Part shown: positions 25,963 through 38,000 of the stretch, piece after piece
Numbering within the stretch: the stretch's first letter is position 1
Layout: the number at the start of each line of letters is the position of its first letter
Assembly (NCBI RefSeq): GCF_009727055.1
Contig: NC_052360.1
Span: 65,460,881-65,524,880, forward strand
Source: Benincasa hispida
Taxonomy: Eukaryota > Streptophyta > Magnoliopsida > Cucurbitales > Cucurbitaceae
DNA length: 64,000 bases
Direction of reading: 5' to 3'
Program-made: the position numbers and the translations under genes
Notes under the pieces: generated by a model
The model's database searches: none
Seen by the model: the letters and a program-made list of their open reading frames with translations, nothing else
What the model was told of the DNA's origin: nothing

Positions 25963-26000
25963 CTGTCTCTTATACACATCTAGATGTGTATAAGAGACAG
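25963..26000. other. Nextera mate-pair junction adapter (artefact)
   Basis: CTGTCTCTTATACACATCT (25963-25981) is followed directly by its reverse complement AGATGTGTATAAGAGACAG (25982-26000). The 19-mer is the Tn5 mosaic end. Two back to back make the 38-bp circularisation junction of Nextera mate-pair libraries. It is not plant sequence. Bases on its two sides come from opposite ends of a size-selected fragment and are not neighbours in the genome. Confidence 0.98.
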
Positions 26001-26039
26001 ATATATGGGAACACGGCTGATCACCGAGAGGTGTACGAC

Positions 26040-26077
26040 CTGTCTCTTATACACATCTAGATGTGTATAAGAGACAG
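26040..26077. other. Second Nextera mate-pair junction adapter (artefact)
   Basis: The same 38-bp palindrome occurs again, 39 bases after the first. The 39-base island between them (26001-26039) and the flanks are three pieces of uncertain relative position. Two junctions within about 115 bases suggest untrimmed mate-pair reads were used to close a gap in this repeat. Confidence 0.98.
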
Positions 26078-27863
26078 GTGTATGCCAAGGGAAAGCGAAA
26101 CCTTAGTTGTATCTTTAATGCAATTAACAAACTTGTGATGTTTGTACTAATTATTCTTTCTCCTTCTGATCCATCCATTAAGTCTTGCCATCGCATACCA
26201 TGATCCTTTGTATAAACTTCACAGTCAGTCTCGAACTCAGCATCATGTATATCATGTATCTTGTATCTTGCATCACGTTAGCTTAGGTTTACTTTTATCA
26301 CACTTTATTTTATTACTGGAACTTTAGTTTATCTGCACAATTTAGTTTACCACAATTTACTTTCCTGTACAAACACAATCTTTATTAATTGTAAAAACAC
26401 CAGTCATATATATCACAAATGTAACACATTAACGACAACAATCCCTGTGTTCGACCTCCGATCACTTCGAGAAACTTGTGTTGGAATTATACTTGATTTC
26501 AGTGCAAGGAAACTTGTGACTATGCATTACTCCATAGCATACTACAAACATTTCATAATAACGCATACATCTAGAAGTAGTATCGCATAAAGTGTAAATA
26601 AGCATAACACAGCATTCACATTCCATCTCCATCTTTCCAAGTCAACAAGTTTATGGCAACATGAGCTTGTATGATTCACATTCATATTTGTCCACGTGCT
26701 TATTTAAAGACACACAATAAATTCAGTGTACCAGAGGTAAATAGATAAATTGCTCTCTTAAGGACTGATTGTGGGTTTTGAACATAGTGGCCACACCCTC
26801 TCTTTGGAAGAGAGAACCCAGTCATAATAGGACTATGACTTATTGTTCATTAGAGGAATCAGTGGTATTTAAGGAGTTAGATGTAACTACACAGGGCAAA
26901 ATGGTGAATTGGCCCAGTTGTACTTACGAGCATTTTGTGAAAGGTCATCGCACTATTGATTGGTCATATGGACATAGAAATATATATGTAGTGCGAAGAG
27001 TGTAGTTATCGGTCTTTAGTGGAGTGACCAACAGTTAACGGATGGTGGATCTCGTGGCTAAAGAGTTTAGTCAGTTATTCACGTATCGTTGGAGCTTCAA
27101 GCTACAAGTCCATGACGTCCCCTTGGTTGCTCAATGGGTTCAAGTTGAGAATCAGATTTTGGGTTAATTTGAATTGTTCAAATTAACAAGAGAAAATTCA
27201 ATTATACGTGATATAATTGATATGATGAATTAGATACATTAATTGGAGGAATTAATATAAATATGATTTATATTAAATACCATAAAATAGAAAAAGAATT
27301 ATGGTTTATATGCTTCATATGATGAAATATTAAAACTATAGGTTATAAATATAATATGATAACTTGGTTATTATATTTATTTATAACATATTAATTATAT
27401 GATAATTAATTATTCTTTTTCTCTAATAACCGAATTGAATGAGAGGTAATTGGAAGTTTTATGGTAACTGTGAGATAAAAAGGAAAATAGTTTTCAAAAA
27501 ATTAGGGTTGATAATTCATTCGGATTAATCTCACAAAAAAACTATCAAGTAAAAAGGTTTTACTAAGCGATAGCATAAAGAGCATACACGATCGAGCTAC
27601 GAGTTTACTATACGATAGTCACTGACTTAATCGTTACTACACGATCGAGTAGCAAAGTCTATACGATAACCTTCATCTTCTAAACAATCAAGTATTTCGT
27701 CTATGCGATAGACAACCTTCATCTCCCACTTACTCGATCATTTATCTCCTTCTTTCCTCAATCCAAAATCATACAGTGCCCACAACTCCTGGATTATCAC
27801 ACTACGAATACTAAGGTAACCATTGTAGTGGTGTTCTAATTCCATTCAAGGATCGAGTTGGAC

Positions 27864-30321
27864 TGTAACATCCCGAATTTCAGGAAAATTTAAGTTAATT
27901 ATCTAAAATTATTGAGTTTAGAATTTCCCTTTCATTTGGAAAATTGGGGTTAAATTAAAATAATTGAAAAACTTTTATTGGTTAAATTGAATTTAATTGA
28001 TTAGATATTTGAATTGATTTTCTTAAAAGTATTGAATTTTTCTTCCCTTTGATTTTGGATTTTAGGGCCAACTTAAAAAAATTAAAAAATTAAAAAAAAT
28101 AATTAATTTCATGTAGTTTTGAATTGATTTAAATATTTGGAAGTTGTATCAAATTGATGGATCTTATGCCCTTAAATTTTGGTTTTTGAAGCCTAAATTA
28201 AGATAATTTGAAAAGTTAATTGATTTCTAAATTTAATAGAACCTTTGAAGATTTTGGAGATATTGTGATAAAATATTTTATTTATCTTTTCAAAATTTGG
28301 AAACAATAAAAGAATTGAGATTTTTTCAAAATTAAATGAGAGTGAAAAGAGATAAAAATTTGGGGAGAAAGCAATTCGGTTTTTTAGCGACAGCTTCAAA
28401 ATTGTTGATTTCCAGAGTTTGAACCGTTGGATCATGCTCGATTAGTCTGTTCGAGACATATAGAGTTTCATTTTGAACGGTTGGATCATTGTTTAAAGCT
28501 TTGATTCGTTCGTAATCGCTGCTAAATAAAATCTGTAAGCTAGAAATTCCTCTTCTCTCCCACTCTCGCAAACCCTCCTCATGCAAGACCTTCACTACCA
28601 ACTGCTAGCATAAACAATTTATGTTGTTCGACAACAAAACACGCTGCCTATCTATGACAACCACAAGTGACGTGCTGTCGGCCGCCATTGCCCCGATCTT
28701 TGTCGGAATTTTGAGGAAAACCTTGGGTAAGACTTATTTTTCCTTATAATTTGAGAGGTGAAGTTGACCCCTTTGATTTTGGGTTGAATTAGTAACCTCT
28801 CTTTGGTTTAAAACTTAGATTCAAGATTTGGAAGTTTTGAGGCATTGACCATCAAGCTAGATACCATTTTGTTTTGCAGAAAATTGGTGAAGATCGGTAA
28901 GTTTTGTAAGTTGTTGGATGGTTATTCTTTTAGATTGAGAGTAATAGTGGGAAAATTAAGTTATTGATTTTGGATTTAATTCATGATTAGATTCGCTAAT
29001 TAAATCGAGTATTGGAATTTGCCTTGGACCAAGCCACAACTTTAGGTTGATTCAAGTGTGCTAAAAAAAAGTTCAAAGGAGATTTTGTTTTGTGTTTTTA
29101 CCAAGTTGAGGTAAGTAATCTTACTACTAGAACTGCCCTAGTGCCCAAAAATGATAATTATGATTTATTGAGGATTATTAGTTAGCATGATATTTATGTC
29201 TGCCTAAATTGACTGAGGTTTGAAATGATTGAGTCAGGAATTGACAAATATGATTTACTAAGGATATATTGATAGTTTGATGTTTATGTATGCCTTGCTG
29301 ATATGAGAGTTTAAAAGGCTAGTTGCACATAGAGATGTTGGAATACTAGTATGATTTGAGTATATTATTTTTATTGGAGATCCTACTGAATCTGAGGAGG
29401 ATGAGATGCATACATATGTTGTAAAGCTATGATGAAGAAATTTATATATATATATTGTAGAATCATGATGATGAGATGTATATGTATGTTATAGAACCAT
29501 GTTGAGATTGTGATGTTGAGATTGTGATAGTGATTTTACTAATTAGTTAGAATGCACACCAGTTTGTGTTTCCTTAGGGATTCACTAGTTTGTGTTTCCT
29601 TCGGGATTCACCAGTTTGTGTTTCCCTCGGGATTCACCAGATATTGTGTTTCCTTCGGGATTTACCAGATATTGTGTTTCCTTCGGGATTCACCAGTTTT
29701 TGTTTCTTTCGGGATCCACCAAATATTGTGTTTCTTTCGGGATTCACCAGTTTGTGTTTCCTTCGAGATTCACCAGAGGTAGTGGGAATATTTAGCTACA
29801 GTAGGATAGAACTCAGTTTTTCATGTATGTATGTGTCGCATGAGGACTAGGATAGTTTATATGTTCCACCAGAGGTAGGCATCTAGAGGACATAGATGCC
29901 TAACCTGACCCTAGTAATGGGGTTATTTACTGAGTATTTTATACTCATTCTTTCTCATGTTGTTGTTTCAGGTAAGGGTAGAGATGCATCGGCGATGGAC
30001 AAGTGGAATTCGTGATCAAGCCACTGGGACTAGTTTTATGCTTCCGCTCATGAGATTTAGATTTCTTTTCATGTTTTTCTTGACTTTCAGTTTTGATGTT
30101 TGAAACTTACTATTAAGAAACATTTTCAGACTTATTTATTATCATTTATGATTTATGGGTACCCTATTGTTGTTTTTAATATTTGAATTTAATGAAAACC
30201 TTTTGCACTTACCTTATTTATTTACCATTTATTTCACCATAAAAGAGTGTCGTTTTAAGTTCCATACATGCTTGTATTTAGTAACGACCTAACTTAAGTT
30301 CTAGGGGGTCGGGTCGTTACA
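27864..30321 (+). repeat. 5' LTR of a chromovirus-type (Tekay/Del-like) gypsy element
   Basis: The ends are TGTAAC and GTTACA, a 6-bp inverted repeat. The block is 2,458 bp and is followed by a tRNA-Met-type PBS, which fixes it as a 5' LTR. The GAGTATTTTATACTC phrase near 29,932 and a following TTTCAGGTAAG are the kind of R/U5 phrase seen in long Tekay/Del LTRs. It holds a 26-28 bp minisatellite (29559-29772). It sits inside the Copia LTR that ends at 27863. The lineage name is inferred from LTR length, ends and PBS; no pol survives to confirm it. Confidence 0.75.
29559..29772 (+). repeat. Minisatellite, 8 units of 26-28 bp
   Basis: Eight tandem units of the pattern CCAG-TTTGTG-TTTCCTTCGGGATTCA, with five 26-bp and three 28-bp units (the longer ones have ATATTG in place of TTTG). 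Because the unit lacks stops, all three plus-strand frames stay open and create false ORFs. It lies within the LTR and probably arose by slippage. Confidence 0.95.
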
Positions 30322-30323
30322 GT

Positions 30324-30341
30324 TGGTATCAGAGCCTAAGT
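30324..30341 (+). other. Primer-binding site, initiator tRNA-Met type
   Basis: TGGTATCAGAGCCTAAGT begins two bases after the LTR end (GTTACA). TGGTATCAGAGC is the standard plant retrotransposon match to the initiator methionine tRNA 3' end. It shows the LTR at 27,864-30,321 is a 5' LTR. Confidence 0.9.
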
Positions 30342-31654
30342 TTTAGGTTCTGTAGACTGACTTACGATGTAAGTCTTGGTTTTGTGTCCCTTATGGCTAT
30401 TCACGGATCCTTCGTCCTCGCCAGGTATGTTCTTTCATTAAATGTTTTATGGAAGATGTGCTTAAAAACTTTCATGTCTAAGCTTTATGTATTGATTGAT
30501 TGTTATTGATAGTTTAACAACATGAAAGAAGTTGGTATGAGATGGCTATTTTGTCTTGGTATTATAGAAAGAAAGAAGAATCATAATAAGGCCATTTGAC
30601 GTTAGTTTAATTCATGGAAGGACTGTTAGAAACGAACATATATTTCTGTTCAAGGATATTGAAACCTGATAGAACTATGAACTGTTATGCACTTATGACA
30701 TGAAAGAAAAAAATGGATGTATTTGGTTAAACTATAAAATAAGGTAGGTGAATTGGAAATTCACTGGGGAATAATATTAAGTTTTGCATTACGAGAATAA
30801 AACTATGGTGCTATAAGGAACTTTATCACAAGGCACACGTTCTTAGTTACGAAATTAAAGTTTCTTTATTAGATAAGAAAGAGGTGAAGAAGAGACTATA
30901 AATTTTATTAAGGATCACTAAATATTAAAGTAAAAATGTTCCAAGAAAAATAAATTGAAAGGATTAATAGGTCATGATCACTTTCATGGTATCGAAGTTG
31001 GTGGAGCGAGTAATGTATGGTGTTTTGGTTCTTTATATAACATGCCTAAAAGGAAGAAGAATTACTAGATAGAGCATAAAGCGATAGTATGAGGAACTCT
31101 TTACAAGACCTAGGTAAGATGAATTGGTCAAGGAATACCAAGATGGTTGAATTTATAGTTGCCTTTAGATGGGAGAAAACGAGTTATTGGATTGAAAATT
31201 CTTAAGGTGCTTGGGTTTAAACTATGTGTTTGTTGCAATGAAAAGGTTCAAGTTTAATTAACCATACCAAGAGGAAGGATAAACGTTTTGAAGCTTAAAA
31301 GCAATGTAATCTTGTGAGAATACTCTACTATGGTTCTAAGTTTGGAATGGAATTTTAGATTTATGGAAAAGGGTATAAAGGGTCATATGTCTTGGTTTAG
31401 GGAATATGTTTCACTTTGGAAGTGAAAAGTGCACCTTCAAGTTGTTGGGTTAAGCAAGGATAAATATGAAGAAAAATAAAAGTATTTCAGGAAAGGTTTT
31501 ATTTATTTGGGGAGATAAATGGAAATTAATGTGTTCAAGACTCTCAAATAGTTAAGTATGGTTTGGATTTTAAAACATGATATGGGTGGATATAAGGCGT
31601 TCGTTTTAGTGTAAAAGAGGGGTTGGTTTTAGTGTAAAGGAGGAATCTCTTATT
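30342..31654 (+). other. Leader and decayed interior of the chromovirus-type element
   Basis: About 1.3 kb after the PBS. No gag, protease or RT block is recognisable and no ORF is of interest. The sequence is AT-rich with scattered GAAAGAAAGAAG-like words. It ends where a minus-oriented Copia LTR fragment begins, near 31,655, so the gypsy body and 3' LTR are gone. Boundaries at the right are approximate. Confidence 0.45.
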
Positions 31655-32548
31655 ACTAATCAACAGTACGATGAACCTTCACAAATTGCTCATAAGTACA
31701 GTTAGGCCAATTTACCGTTTTGCCCTTGTAGTTACATCTAATTTCTTAAGTACCACTACTTCCTCTAATGAACAATACATCATAGTCCCATAATGAGTGA
31801 ACACTTCTCAGGCTATGAGAAGGTGTGGCGCCACATTGTTCAAGCCCCGAAATCAACCCTTAAGGGAGAATTTTTTATCTACTTACACCTGTTTTGGGGA
31901 AGGAGTGAATTCTGTCTTGTGTAGATTAGTTCTCAGCTCCCCAATAATATTAATTCCCAAAGTGATAGGTTTGAGTCGGCAATCTGGCCACTCGCACTCA
32001 TGCAAATCAAAGGACCGCCCTCATAGGCAGGAGTTCCCAATGCACTCAGGATTAAGGTCATGTTACTTATGATCATCCTAGTGAAATGATAGTCTCTGTC
32101 ATGAACGACGTTATATAACGAGACTAAACATTTCGTTTTCTGGTCTAATACAAACTTCTTTATATAGGATAAACCCACTCGCATGTCTCCACATGAATGA
32201 CGATGATCATATCATTTGTAGCACTTTACAACACTTGAAACATCTACAAAACGGGCTGTATCCGTAGTGCCACCAGGATAAGGTTTCCCTCCTTTTATCC
32301 ATATACTATAGACCATTAAGGTGATCACTAAAAGAACGATCTACTTGTATGTCTCCACATATATGCTTAGGTTACAAAGATAACCAGAGATCATAGTTTA
32401 TTGGTTTGTGGTTAATGCAACTAAAACATCTCATATTTCATAGATAGTAGTGAATAAAATATCTCATATTATTACATCATAAATGTATGTTCATACATGT
32501 GTTTACAAACTACAGGACCCTTCGAGATTTAGGGCATCAACCCTAACA
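31655..32548 (-). repeat. 3' LTR (5' part) of a Copia element, minus orientation
   Basis: On the minus strand it starts TGTTAGGGTTGATGCCC at 32548, directly after a polypurine tract, and aligns with the first 900 bases or so of the LTR at 38,256-40,372. The rest is lost at about 31,655. The ORFs 31797-32072 and 31933-32184 are chance frames in LTR sequence. Confidence 0.8.
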
Positions 32549-32768
32549 ATCTCCCACTTGTCCTCAAGCTAGTGAGTTGTACAAGATAATTACAAGTACA
32601 AAACAATAAACTAGGGCACAAAGGCCTCGTACAACAATACTCCCACTTGCCTTAGTGCAGCCACGGTCGTGAGAGCCTTCATAAACGGATCAACGACGTT
32701 GTGCTCCAAATATATCTTCATGACTATCACATCCCCTCGTTGCACAATCTCGCAGATGAGATGATATT
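32549..32768 (-). pseudogene. Copia RNase H C-terminus and polypurine tract
   Basis: The minus-strand text GACAAGTGGGAGAT (32562-32549) just outside the LTR is a typical Copia polypurine tract. Upstream of it (minus sense) the frame reads YHLIxEIVQRGDVIVMKI and NVVDPFMKAL, the end of pol. The reading continues across the solo LTR insertion into KRDKHIERKY at 35,032, so pol was intact here before that insertion. Confidence 0.75.
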
Positions 32769-33306
32769 TGATGATGGGCAGAAATGCACGTCATTATAGG
32801 CCTTTCATTTAGAATTATGAAGGCTGTTAAGTAGAATATGTGGCAATTATATTAGGAATTTATGAGAAAATGAGTTTGCATCGATCAACATTAAGAATCT
32901 CGACTAACCCACTATTATGCATTATTATACGTTTAATTATTTATTTTTGTAGCAACCACAGAAAGCGATTGCATACACGAAAGCTAGGCTATCACAAAGC
33001 CGACCACATGCGGGGAATCTCTCCATCGCAGAGACGAACACATACGTTCGACGCATGGATGTTGCGGCCATCAACCGCATCCGTCCATCACATAGAAGTT
33101 GCGGCTGTCAAGCGAATGCGGTCATCGTAGAAAGATTGCGGCTACAGAATAATAACCATAATAGAGGGATGACCGCAAGGGTGGTGGAATGCGTTGATAC
33201 TCTAGAAACTAAGCATGAACGCATACCTCAGGAGTATCAAAAGGTGATGTTGACATTTCACCTACCACGACATTAGCCACAAAGATTCAGAAAAGGACCA
33301 TTACGC

Positions 33307-33689
33307 CGTGGGTGTCAAATTCAGAGTAGGTCCATTAATGCTGTCAGCGATCAAGTTCTATAAATAGAAGCCGTTGAGCAGAACTTCAAATGATTCAGGG
33401 TTTATTACCTGAGGGTAGATCCTTGTGATCCAGACTAAAGCATGAGAAGATAGCTTGAGAGTTCTTTATCCCCTTAACCATTCCGAGTGACGTAGAGNCG
33501 TGGGTGTCAAATTCAGAGTAGGTCCATTAATGCTGTCAGCGATCAAGTTCTATAAATAGAAGCCGTTGAGCAGAACTTCAAATCATCCGAGGTTTTCTAC
33601 CTGAGGGTAGATCCTTGTGATCCAGACTAAAGCATGAGAAGATAGCTTGAGAGTTCTTTATCCCCTTAACCATTCCGAGTGACGTAGAG
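33307..33689. repeat. 191-bp sequence repeated around a single N (33498)
   Basis: 33307-33497 and 33499-33689 are equal in length and nearly identical, differing at a few bases around 33,391 and 33,583 (for example GATTCAGGGTTTATTAC against CATCCGAGGTTTTCTAC). Such a repeat exactly abutting an N on both sides is the mark of two contig ends joined without merging their overlap. The small differences suggest two haplotypes or two element copies. Confidence 0.9.
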
Positions 33690-34772
33690 CTCGAGAGAGT
33701 CTACTCCACTGCCCATCCATGGCACCACCGGCAGCCTTGACACATATATGATGGAAGCAAGACATTGCTTCCATCCGCCCCTCCATATCTCTTCTATCCT
33801 TGTATTATATTGCATTTTGGCTTAAGAGATTAATACATTTTGTGATCAATGCATTTCTATATTTCCTTTTATTCCATCTCCATCTTCATTTACTTAGTAT
33901 CCTTTACTTTCATTGATCACTAAGTAAGACTGTTAGAGTATCGCATACTTAATTATGCGGCATAGGAATATGAAGCATGTAGCAAACCACCGGGTGGTGT
34001 GCATTACGCGAGTGTTGTGAGAAAACCTTATTTGTTTAGTGTGAAGCTATAGCAATGCTTGTCTATAAGTGGACGCAATGCTTGTCTATAAGTAGAATCA
34101 GGGGCAACTAACTGCTTGGGAGGGTAAGTGGTTGGTCACATTAAGCAATGTAAGCAAGTGTTCACTAGAGATAGGAATAATCTTACGTTAGCCAGGTTTA
34201 TGTGATTACCTTGTCTTATGAGTGCATCATTCATCATTTAGGCATACTTAGAAGAGTAGACTAAAAACCAAATCTAAGACTCGAGAGAGCATATTGGATT
34301 GCATAAGCAAGAATGGGGAACTTAGGAATAAGCTCCATTTGCTACTACACAGCGTATGCACTCTTTAAGTAGGATATGGTGGTATGCGGTCATCTTGCTT
34401 ATGTGTGAGAACGAGTGAGCGGGATTGTAAAGGCTTAGAAATAGTCTTCTTGACACTATCGCATATACATCGTATGCGTCTACGTCAATTGTATATAGTA
34501 TGATTGCATAGCTTGCATTGGCTGGGGTTACCCTTGCGGTCAAGCTTAGTGTTGCAGTGAAGACATCCTCGTCTTTTCATCTATTTTTCCATGCATTTTA
34601 CTACGCGTTAAAAGTTGTCATGTCTCTACCTCTCAATCATACTTCCACCATTTAATCTGTTAGTTAAGAGTATGAGTAGTGCATAGCCTTTCAACCTCAA
34701 ATTCTTTTATTCTTTGCCGCAAACACACTACCGCATAAACATTTAGCTACAAGTCCCTGAGTTCGACCACAG

Positions 34773-34899
34773 GTCATCCGAGAAACTTGCGATCTCATTA
34801 TACTTGGCGAGAGTGCAAGAAAACTTGTGATAGGANGTCATCCGAGAAACTTGCGATCTCATTATACTTGGCGAGAGTGCAAGAAAACTTGTGATAGGA
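34773..34899. repeat. 63-bp sequence repeated around a single N (34836)
   Basis: 34773-34835 and 34837-34899 are identical 63-mers flanking one N. This is the same signature as at 19343 and 33498, and is most simply an unmerged contig overlap. Confidence 0.92.
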
Positions 34900-35031
34900 A
34901 TGCATGGTCATTGCATAAGAGATTAACGCATACTTTTCATTCCAACGCATGATCATCGACGTATGAGAACAACCGCATAACCTAAGACATGCATCGTATA
35001 ATTGCGTTTCCAAATTTACGTGACCAATATT

Positions 35032-38000
35032 TCCGCTCTATATGCTTGTCGCGCTTGTGACTCTTAGGCGTTTTGGAATTCGCCACAACACCACTATTAT
35101 CACAATAAAGGGTGATGGGTCTCGACATGTCTGGAACAACTTCCAGATCAGTCAGGAACTTCTGGAGCCAAACGACCTCTTTAGCAGCTTCACAACCTGC
35201 TACATACTTAGCCTCCATAGTGGAGTCAGCGATGTACCCTTGCTTAGTGCTTCTTCATACTACAGCCTCTGCATTAAGAGTAAACACTGATCCTCAAGTG
35301 GATTTTCGAGAATCCTTATCAATCTGAAAATCAGAGTCCGTGTATCCTCTAAGGATCAAATCCTTAGAACCATACACAAGCATGTAGTTCCTCATTCTCC
35401 GAAGATACTTAATGATGTTCTTGACTGTTGTTCACTGACCGTGTCCTGGATTAGACTAATATCTACTAACTATCCCCACAATATAGTAGATGTCAGGTCT
35501 AGTACATAACATCACGTAAATTAAACACATAACAACAGATGCATAGGGGACCCGTCTCATTTCCTCAACCTCTTGAGGTGTCTTAGGACACTGCTCCTTA
35601 GATAAAGTAACTCCATGCCAAAAAGGCAAAAGGCCCCTTTTGGAGTTCTACATCGAGTACTTGATCAACATCTTGTCAATGTACGATGCTTGAGACAGTG
35701 CTAGCATTTTGTTCTTTTTATCCCGAAAGATCTGAATCCTAAGAACAAACTGAGCCTCTCCAAAATCTTTCATTTGGAATTGAGTAGCTAGCTGGTTCTT
35801 AACTGAAATCAGTAAACCTACATCATTCCCAATGAGTAGGATATCATCTACATATAACACTAAGAAAACTAATGAACTGTTGATTATTTTCTTGTAGACA
35901 TAAGACTCATCAACGTTTTGGTCAAAGTCATAAGATTTGATCACAGCATCAAATCTTATGTTCCAAGATCGAGATGCCTATTTCAGTCCATAAATGGACC
36001 GATTCAGCTTACAAATCTTTTGCTCCTAACCTTGGGCTATGAATCCCTCTGGTTGTACCATGTAAATGGCCTCCTTAGGATTACCATTTAGAAAGGCAGT
36101 CTTGACATCCATTTTCCATATCTCATAGTCATAATATGAGGCAATGGATAGGAGGATGCGGATAGACTTCAACATGGTAACAGACGAGAAATTCTCCTCA
36201 TAATCAACTCCCTCCACTTGGGTATAACCCTTTTCCACAAGTCTAGCCTTGAAGGTTTATACCTTCTCATCAGCATCCCATTTCCTCTTGTAGATCCATT
36301 TGCAACCTATAGGTTTAACCCCATCCAATTGATCTACAAGATCCCAAACTGAGTTGAAGTACATAGACTCCATCTCGAGATCCATGGCTTTGACCCATTC
36401 ATCTCTGTCAACATCCTCCATTGCCTTCTTGTAAGACAACGGATCCTCAACCTCGCCATCAGCTACCATAGCCAGGATTTCAGTTAAACCCAAATAGCGA
36501 ATAGGTGAGTTTGCAACCCTCACACTACGTCAAGGTTCCCTCAAATCTTGAGGTGGATTGGACCTACTAGATGAACTCTTTTCTTGGATTGTGCCTCTTA
36601 CTGAAGTTTCAGTAGTTTTGTTGGAAAGCTCATGCAACACGATTTTATTTCTTGGATTGTGCTCCCTTATATAATCCTCCTCAAGGAAGGTAGCGTTTGT
36701 CGATAAAAAAAAACTTTCTTTTCCATAAAATAATAAAAGTAACCCCCTCGTGTCCCTTTGAGGTAGCCTACAAATAGGCACAGCCTCAAACGTAGTTCTA
36801 ATTTCTTAGGATTAGCCTCAAGCACATGTGCTAGGCAACCCCAGATGCGGAAGTGACATAAACTAGCTTTACACCCGTTCCACAACTCCAAATGTGTTAT
36901 GGCAACACTCTTAGAGGGAACACATTTGAGGATATAAGTTGTAGTCTCTACTGCAAAATCCCAAAATGAGTTAGTAAGGAAGCTTAACTCATCATCGATC
37001 GAACCATGTCTAACAAGGTTATGTTTTTCTTCTCTGATACACCATTCTACTAAGGTGTATCAGATGCTGAGAGTTGAGAAACGATTCCATGTTCTACCAT
37101 ATAGTTCTAGAACTCAGAATCCAAAAACTCTCCACCCCGATCAGATCGAAGTGTTTTAGTCTATTTATCTACTGCATTTTCAACTTCAGCCTTGAACTCT
37201 TTGAACGTTTCAAAGGATTCTGACTTATGTCGCATCAAATAAACATACCCATACCTCGAATAATCATCAGTAAAAGTGATGAAATACTCGTAGCTTCCCC
37301 TGGCTCGCACATTCACCGGACCATAAAGGTCTGAATGCACTAACTCTAGAGGCTCTTTGGCTCAATAATCTTTTATAAGGTCTTTTAGTCATTTTGCCTT
37401 CAAGGCATGACTCACACACAGGTAAAGAATTTTCCTCTAACTCGTTTAGAAGTCCATTCTTCACCAACCTCTCAATCCTATTGAGATTGATGTGTCTTAA
37501 TCGAAGGTGCCAAATTTGGGCATTTTCTTTAGGAGAAACTTTAAGTCGTTTATTTTGAGTTACGAAAGTTTTAAACATCTCTATGTTATGGAGGGAATTT
37601 GATGCTAATGGTCTTAGCACATACAAATTATTTTCCAATTTAGCTGAACATATCTCAACACCATCTTTCAGAATAAAAACTTTATTCACCGAAAAGTTGA
37701 GAGTAGATTTACATTCAAGCAAGCGCTTTACAGAAATCAAGTTCCTCTTTAACTCGGGAACAACATAAACATCATTCAAAATGATAAATCTATTCTATAA
37801 AGTCAACTAAAGGCCTCCCACTGCCACAAGTGAGATGATGTGCCAAGTGCCAACTCGCATCGTCATCTCACCACCCTTAAACTGTCGCAAAGATCTAATC
37901 CCCTGAAAAAGAAGAACAAACATGGTTAGTGGCCCCAAAGTCTATAATCTAGGCAAAATCATCATTCTCCACTAAACAAGTTTCCGAAACCAGTAAATCA

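Larger units (their letters stand above)
25211..26733 (+). mobile_element. Athila-like solo LTR, TSD GAGGT, carrying adapter sequence
   Basis: GAGGT at 25206-25210 recurs at 26734-26738. The insert starts TGATAACTTATA and ends GTGTACCA. A TATA-type CCTATAAATAG lies at about 25,757. The first 28 bases form a hairpin with a GAAA loop (TGATAACTTATA, loop, TACAAGTTATTT). Composition is rich in GCAT and GCGAT words like the other Athila-type LTRs, but the sequence is well diverged from them. The apparent 1,523 bp includes 115 bp containing two library adapters (25963-26077), so the true length and sequence of the middle are unknown. Confidence 0.8.
24584..27863 (+). repeat. Copia LTR, plus orientation, split by a solo LTR and cut by a gypsy LTR
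   Basis: It starts TGTTGGGTTTGGTGTC at 24584 and follows the family at 13,871 closely. It is interrupted at 25,211-26,733 by an Athila-like solo LTR, resumes at 26,739 after the duplicated GAGGT, and stops at 27863 (GAGTTGGAC), where a TGTAAC-type gypsy LTR is inserted. The CGATCG-rich segment lies at 27,560-27,740. The LTR 3' end is missing, so it cannot be told whether this was a 5', 3' or solo LTR. The frame 26769-27005 is chance. Confidence 0.8.
32769..35026 (+). mobile_element. Athila-like solo LTR, TSD ATATT, with two single-N joins
   Basis: ATATT at 32764-32768 recurs at 35027-35031. The insert begins TGATGATGGGCA and ends GTGACCA, and aligns along its length with the LTR at 44,070-46,188. 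Two single N bases (33498, 34836) each lie between duplicated flanks. Removing the duplicates leaves about 2.0 kb, similar to the 2,119-bp relative. The terminal hairpin (loop GAAA) is present with one mismatch and two wobble pairs. ORFs within it are chance. Confidence 0.85.

Noticed and set aside
25963..26077. Tn5-like bacterial transposon insertion in a plant genome
   Set aside because: Only back-to-back 19-bp mosaic ends exist, with no transposon body and no 9-bp duplication; this is the mate-pair adapter form.
29559..29772. CRISPR-like array
   Set aside because: Units are contiguous, with no unique spacers, in a plant LTR; the same applies to 48,847-49,036.
29552..29850. Three overlapping plus-strand ORFs with cysteine/phenylalanine-rich repeats
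   Set aside because: They are the three frames of a stop-free 26-28 bp minisatellite in an LTR; no start context, no family.
30324..30341. tRNA gene remnants at TGGTATCAGAGC sites
   Set aside because: These are retrotransposon primer-binding sites, 18 bases next to LTR ends, not tRNA genes.
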